A stretch of 28,395 nt of DNA from Bacillota bacterium. GTDB lineage: Bacteria > Bacillota_E > JAJZYS01 > JAJYTV01. Both the position numbers and the translations under genes were made by a program. The DNA is taken from the NCBI GenBank assembly GCA_021845645.1, contig JAJZVM010000043.1, positions 1 through 28,395 on the forward strand. Reading direction: 5' to 3'. Under the pieces are notes generated by a model. It saw only the letters and a program-made list of their open reading frames with translations, was not told the DNA's origin and did no database searches. Below are positions 25,652-28,395 of this stretch, one piece after another; position 1 is the stretch's first letter; each line of letters opens with the position of its first letter.

Positions 25652-26992
25652 TCAGGCCCAGGCGATGCCCGCCTTGTACATCTTCGTCAGGTTGTGTACC
25701 GCACACTCGAACAGCCAGCTCGCTTTGGCCTTCGCGAGGCCGCGGAACGAGAGCTGTCTGAGGTTGCGGTTCCATTTGATTTGGCCGAAGACCGGTACCA
25801 CGGAAGCCTCCCTGCGTTTGTAGAGCTCCTTGCCCCGTTTGGTGTGGAGATTGCGCAGCATGCGCTCCTTCGTCGTCAGGTTCTTCGGCGGTCGCCCGCG
25901 CGGCGCCTTGGCCGTGCGCCATTGCATGTGGCTGATGCGCACGGGCGGGATCAACGCTTCCTGGCCCCGCCCCTCGATCAACTGCACGTTGTCTTCGCTG
26001 TAGTAGCCGGCGTCAGCGAGAATATGCTTGGCTCGCTTGCCGGTGTTCCACTCGGCTTGCTCGACCATCTCGGACAGGTGCACGACGTCGGGAGCGACGT
26101 TGGTGAGCGTGGCTGCAACGATGATCTGGCTCTCGCCGTCGACAGCGGCTTGGGCGTTGAAACCCTGGATGATGGCGCCCTGGCCGTCCTTCATCACGCG
26201 GGACTCAGGGTCTGTGAAGTTGTATTGGTCGCGGGCCCGAGGCTTGCCCCCGTTCTTGCTTGGTCGCGGCTTCTTCCCCTTGGCCCGCACCGTCGCCTGG
26301 CGATTCTCCTCCCGCTCCATGGCCCGCCGCGCCAACTCCGCCTCGGCCTCGCGGACATTCTCAAGACGCTTCTCCATCTGCGCGTGGCCCCCAGGCTTGC
26401 CCCCAGGGTCTTGCGGATCCTTGCGCCGTTCCTTCGCCTCGGCCTCATCCTCGGCCACGGCCGCTTGGAGATCTGCGGCGATCTCCGCCTCCAGGCGCTG
26501 CTCTTCCTTCTGCAGCCGGTCGTAGCTCATCGCCCGGTGCTTCGAGGCATTGGCCCGCAGTTTTGTGCCGTCCACGGCCAGATCGTCAAGCCGCACCAGC
26601 TTCGCCCTGACCGCCGCCGCCACCGTCTGCGCGAACAGGGCCGCCAGCGCATCTAGGTGCCGCTTGCGGAAGTTCGAGATCGTCCAAAAGTCCGGCTGCT
26701 GATTGCCCGAGAGGTACCGCATCGGGATGTCTTCGTACAGCATGCGCTCGATCTTGCGCGCACTGCGTACCCCACGCAGGTAGGCGTACAGCAGGATCGC
26801 GACCATCATGCTTGGCTGGTAGGGCGGTTGCCCCTTCGTCGAGGTGTATGATCTGTAGATCTGGCTCAGGTCTGCATTCAGCACCGTCTGCCGCACGAAG
26901 AACACCTCGTGCTCCCTCGGCAGCAGGTCTGCGAACGACGGTGGCAGTAGCATCGGATCGTCCGGTTGGTGATCTCGAAAGTGCGTCTTCAT
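25652..26992 (-). CDS. IS1182-family transposase
   Basis: The 446-residue product has the IS1182 layout: an N-terminal DUF772-like part (YQPSMMVAILLYAYLRGVRSARKIE, then DFWTISNFRKRH), the first catalytic Asp in LAVDGTK (D141), a charged linker of about 110 residues rich in E, K and R, the second Asp in ILADAGYYSEDN (D327), and Glu in RREASVVPVFGQIKWN (E395). The DDE triad is complete and the frame is uninterrupted, so it should be active. ATG at 26992 follows AGAAGGGC. The linker's composition is usual for this family. Confidence 0.93.
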   Translation of the reverse strand: MKTHFRDHQPDDPMLLPPSFADLLPREHEVFFVRQTVLNADLSQIYRSYTSTKGQPPYQPSMMVAILLYAYLRGVRSARKIERMLYEDIPMRYLSGNQQPDFWTISNFRKRHLDALAALFAQTVAAAVRAKLVRLDDLAVDGTKLRANASKHRAMSYDRLQKEEQRLEAEIAADLQAAVAEDEAEAKERRKDPQDPGGKPGGHAQMEKRLENVREAEAELARRAMEREENRQATVRAKGKKPRPSKNGGKPRARDQYNFTDPESRVMKDGQGAIIQGFNAQAAVDGESQIIVAATLTNVAPDVVHLSEMVEQAEWNTGKRAKHILADAGYYSEDNVQLIEGRGQEALIPPVRISHMQWRTAKAPRGRPPKNLTTKERMLRNLHTKRGKELYKRREASVVPVFGQIKWNRNLRQLSFRGLAKAKASWLFECAVHNLTKMYKAGIAWA

Positions 26993-27051
26993 GCCCTTCT
27001 ACTTCGACACAACCCGCGCCAAATCCTTGCTCCACAATCTACCAGTTGGGT

Positions 27052-27072
27052 CTACTCACACAGCCACCTAGC
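27052..27072 (-). repeat. Right terminal inverted repeat of the IS
   Basis: Reverse complement of the left end with 19 of 21 matches; marks the outer edge of the element. Confidence 0.85.
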
Positions 27073-27895
27073 CCTTTGCCCCCGCGTTGGGACGGGCTAA
27101 AGTAAGCACAGCAGGTGGTAGAAACAGACGACGATAGGACAGGTTGCCTGCGTGGGCATCCCGTCATGTCCTAAGACTCTAGACGGGATTTGGGTTTGTT
27201 GATGACCCACTACAAGGTTCCGTCTGCCTGACGACGTACGACCTAAACTCTCTGGCCGTGACCATCCGCGGAGGGTATCGACAGGAGCGCAAGGTCGCCA
27301 GCGCCAACGTCGGCTGCGGCTCCTCAGGCTTAAAATGCGGCCTGCCGGAAACCATGTGTTCGAAAAAGCGCGAATTGCCCCTGTTTCCACATTCAGCCGT
27401 CCTGGTGGATAAGCCATTCGCGTAGAATTCCGCATGCCCTCGCATCGCCAGTGGTTACTCGTTCCACGAAGAGCCGCGTCAGATTCTCCGGCCTAAATGC
27501 CTTCTCCCATCGCCCGCCACCTGTCGTCAGCCCACCTTCCTGGGTGAAGACCATCGGCACTTCCGCTCGGGCACCCGGAGTCGGTGGCAGGTCCACCATA
27601 AGCGGGAACTTTCTAGCAGTCGAAGTGGCATCACGCCCAGGCCCACGCGGGGCGAGGCGGCGCGCGCCAAGTCTGGAGCGCGGCAGTCAAGGGCATGCCG
27701 TACAACGGCAACCCCCACGGCGAACGTGGCCCGCCCAACGTCGATACGGCCTGTCGGGGCAGCGCAAGGCTCTGAACCCTTCCCAGGACGGAGCTCTTGC
27801 CCCGTCCTGGAGACTCTCGCGCCTGGCGCAGTTCCTGTCACCTCGAACCGCGCCGCTCGGGAAGGGCAACACCCACCCACGTGCCCCGGGGGACG
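27073..27895. other. Gene-poor stretch beside the IS
   Basis: No gene I can support in about 820 bases. A 68-codon minus frame at 27393-27599 (EGGLTTGGGRWEKAFRPENL, then TRLFVERVT) has protein-like composition but no ribosome binding site and matches nothing I know; it may be a gene remnant. The stretch also contains the inverted repeat at 27783-27810. Confidence 0.35.
27783..27810. repeat. Perfect 9-base inverted repeat (hairpin)
   Basis: CCAGGACGG and CCGTCCTGG are separated by 10 bases. It lies downstream of the minus-strand gene ending at 27896, so it could end that transcript, but neither side has a T-tract. Confidence 0.4.
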
Positions 27896-28264
27896 CTAGG
27901 CCTTGGCAGAGGAGTGCGGATCCTCGGGCAGGTGGTCGAAGACGCCCACTTCAAGCAGGATACCGGAGGGCAGATTGAGGAAGCCGGCGTTGACGCCCCA
28001 AGCGCGCAGGCTCACCGGCGAAGCCCAGCTGCAGCCAGCGGCGATCATCTCCTCGATCACGGCGAGGTCCGTCACAGCCACGCTGATGATCGGCGCCGGA
28101 GGCTCCGGCAACTGCCAATGCCGCCAGATTTCCGGTGTGACGAGGGCGGCCTCGACACCGGACTTGCGCCACAGCAGATCGTTCGAATACCGCCAGGAGA
28201 CGCCAAGACGCTCAAGCCAGACCCGTTCCGCATCCGTAAGGGGCAGCGAGATCCAAAGTGCCAT
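27896..28264 (-). CDS. Hypothetical protein, possibly VOC (glyoxalase) fold
   Basis: The 122-residue product has no membrane segment. The middle and C-terminal half, IISVAVTDLAVIEEMIAAGC followed by GVNAGFLNLPSGILLEVGVFDHL, resembles one beta-alpha-beta module of the VOC superfamily (glyoxalase, bleomycin-resistance type), in which the last strand carries a metal-binding Glu in the form PSG..LE. The N-terminal part (ALWISLPLTDAERVWLERLGV) could be the other module. ATG at 28264 lacks a strong ribosome binding site; the frame stays open further upstream, so the start is uncertain. Assignment is tentative. Confidence 0.5.
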   Translation of the reverse strand: MALWISLPLTDAERVWLERLGVSWRYSNDLLWRKSGVEAALVTPEIWRHWQLPEPPAPIISVAVTDLAVIEEMIAAGCSWASPVSLRAWGVNAGFLNLPSGILLEVGVFDHLPEDPHSSAKA

Positions 28265-28395
28265 GTCATTGCCCGGCCTGGCCTGGCGCGAGCGGGCGCC
28301 AAGGCGTCCCAAGGCGCGCCAGACTTTCCCTTTGGCCGAGTTCGCTCCTTTCGCAGGCGATCGGCAGGATGCCGCCGGGCAGCCCGGCCGTGGCA

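Larger units (their letters stand above)
25554..27072 (-). mobile_element. IS1182-type insertion sequence, complete
   Basis: About 1.52 kb bounded by near-perfect 21-base terminal inverted repeats: GCTAGGTGGCTGTG at the left end and its complement at the right, with two mismatches near the inner end. It contains one intact transposase gene. No direct repeat flanks the ends (left ...GTGGC, right CCTTTG...), so no target duplication is apparent. The element appears intact and probably a recent arrival. Confidence 0.88.

Noticed and set aside
25559..26656. 365-codon plus-strand frame within the insertion sequence
   Set aside because: It is antisense to the intact DDE transposase and lacks a ribosome binding site.

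Overview
The window is high-GC bacterial chromosome. A germination protease gene (gpr, 572-1534) points to an endospore-forming member of the Bacillota, probably one of the deep high-GC lineages; no rRNA or taxon-specific marker is present, so I cannot name the genus. Starts often use GTG with strong GGAGG ribosome binding sites, and genes are tightly packed in operons.

Left part (1-2157): a remnant of an IS3-type transposase, gpr on the plus strand, then a convergent DUF190 gene.

Centre (2273-13377, all minus strand): a long operon read from about 13570 down to about 2270. Its first six genes encode a complete membrane-bound complex related to hydrogenase-4, formate hydrogenlyase and complex I (HyfC-, HyfE- and HyfF-like, a fused NuoCD/HyfG-like large subunit, a ferredoxin-NuoB/HyfI-like small subunit, and HyfB-like). 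The large subunit has lost all four cysteines that would hold the NiFe centre. The small subunit has lost all four cysteines of the proximal [4Fe-4S] cluster but keeps exactly four cysteines in a cut-down ferredoxin domain. It is therefore a proton-pump-like complex of the hydrogenase-related (Ehr-like) type without a hydrogenase active site. The operon continues with a bacterial dynamin-like GTPase, an unrecognised coiled-coil protein and an MFS transporter.

A 554-base gap (13378-13931) holds two divergent sigma-A-type promoters. The plus-strand one drives two overlapping genes for MutS-type ATPases that lack the mismatch-recognition domain (13932-16969). The shared control region suggests that the MutS-like pair and the pump/dynamin operon are co-regulated, which is inference.

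Right part (17215-28395): a large hairpin; a frameshifted DUF4262 gene; an MFS-HAD phosphatase pair; a HEAT-like repeat protein; a MoxR-DUF58-DUF4129 operon; a small membrane protein; a complete IS1182-type insertion sequence with 21-base terminal inverted repeats (25554-27072); a gene-poor stretch; and a possible VOC-fold protein near the right edge. Transposase remnants and the frameshifted gene mark both ends as less stable than the centre.
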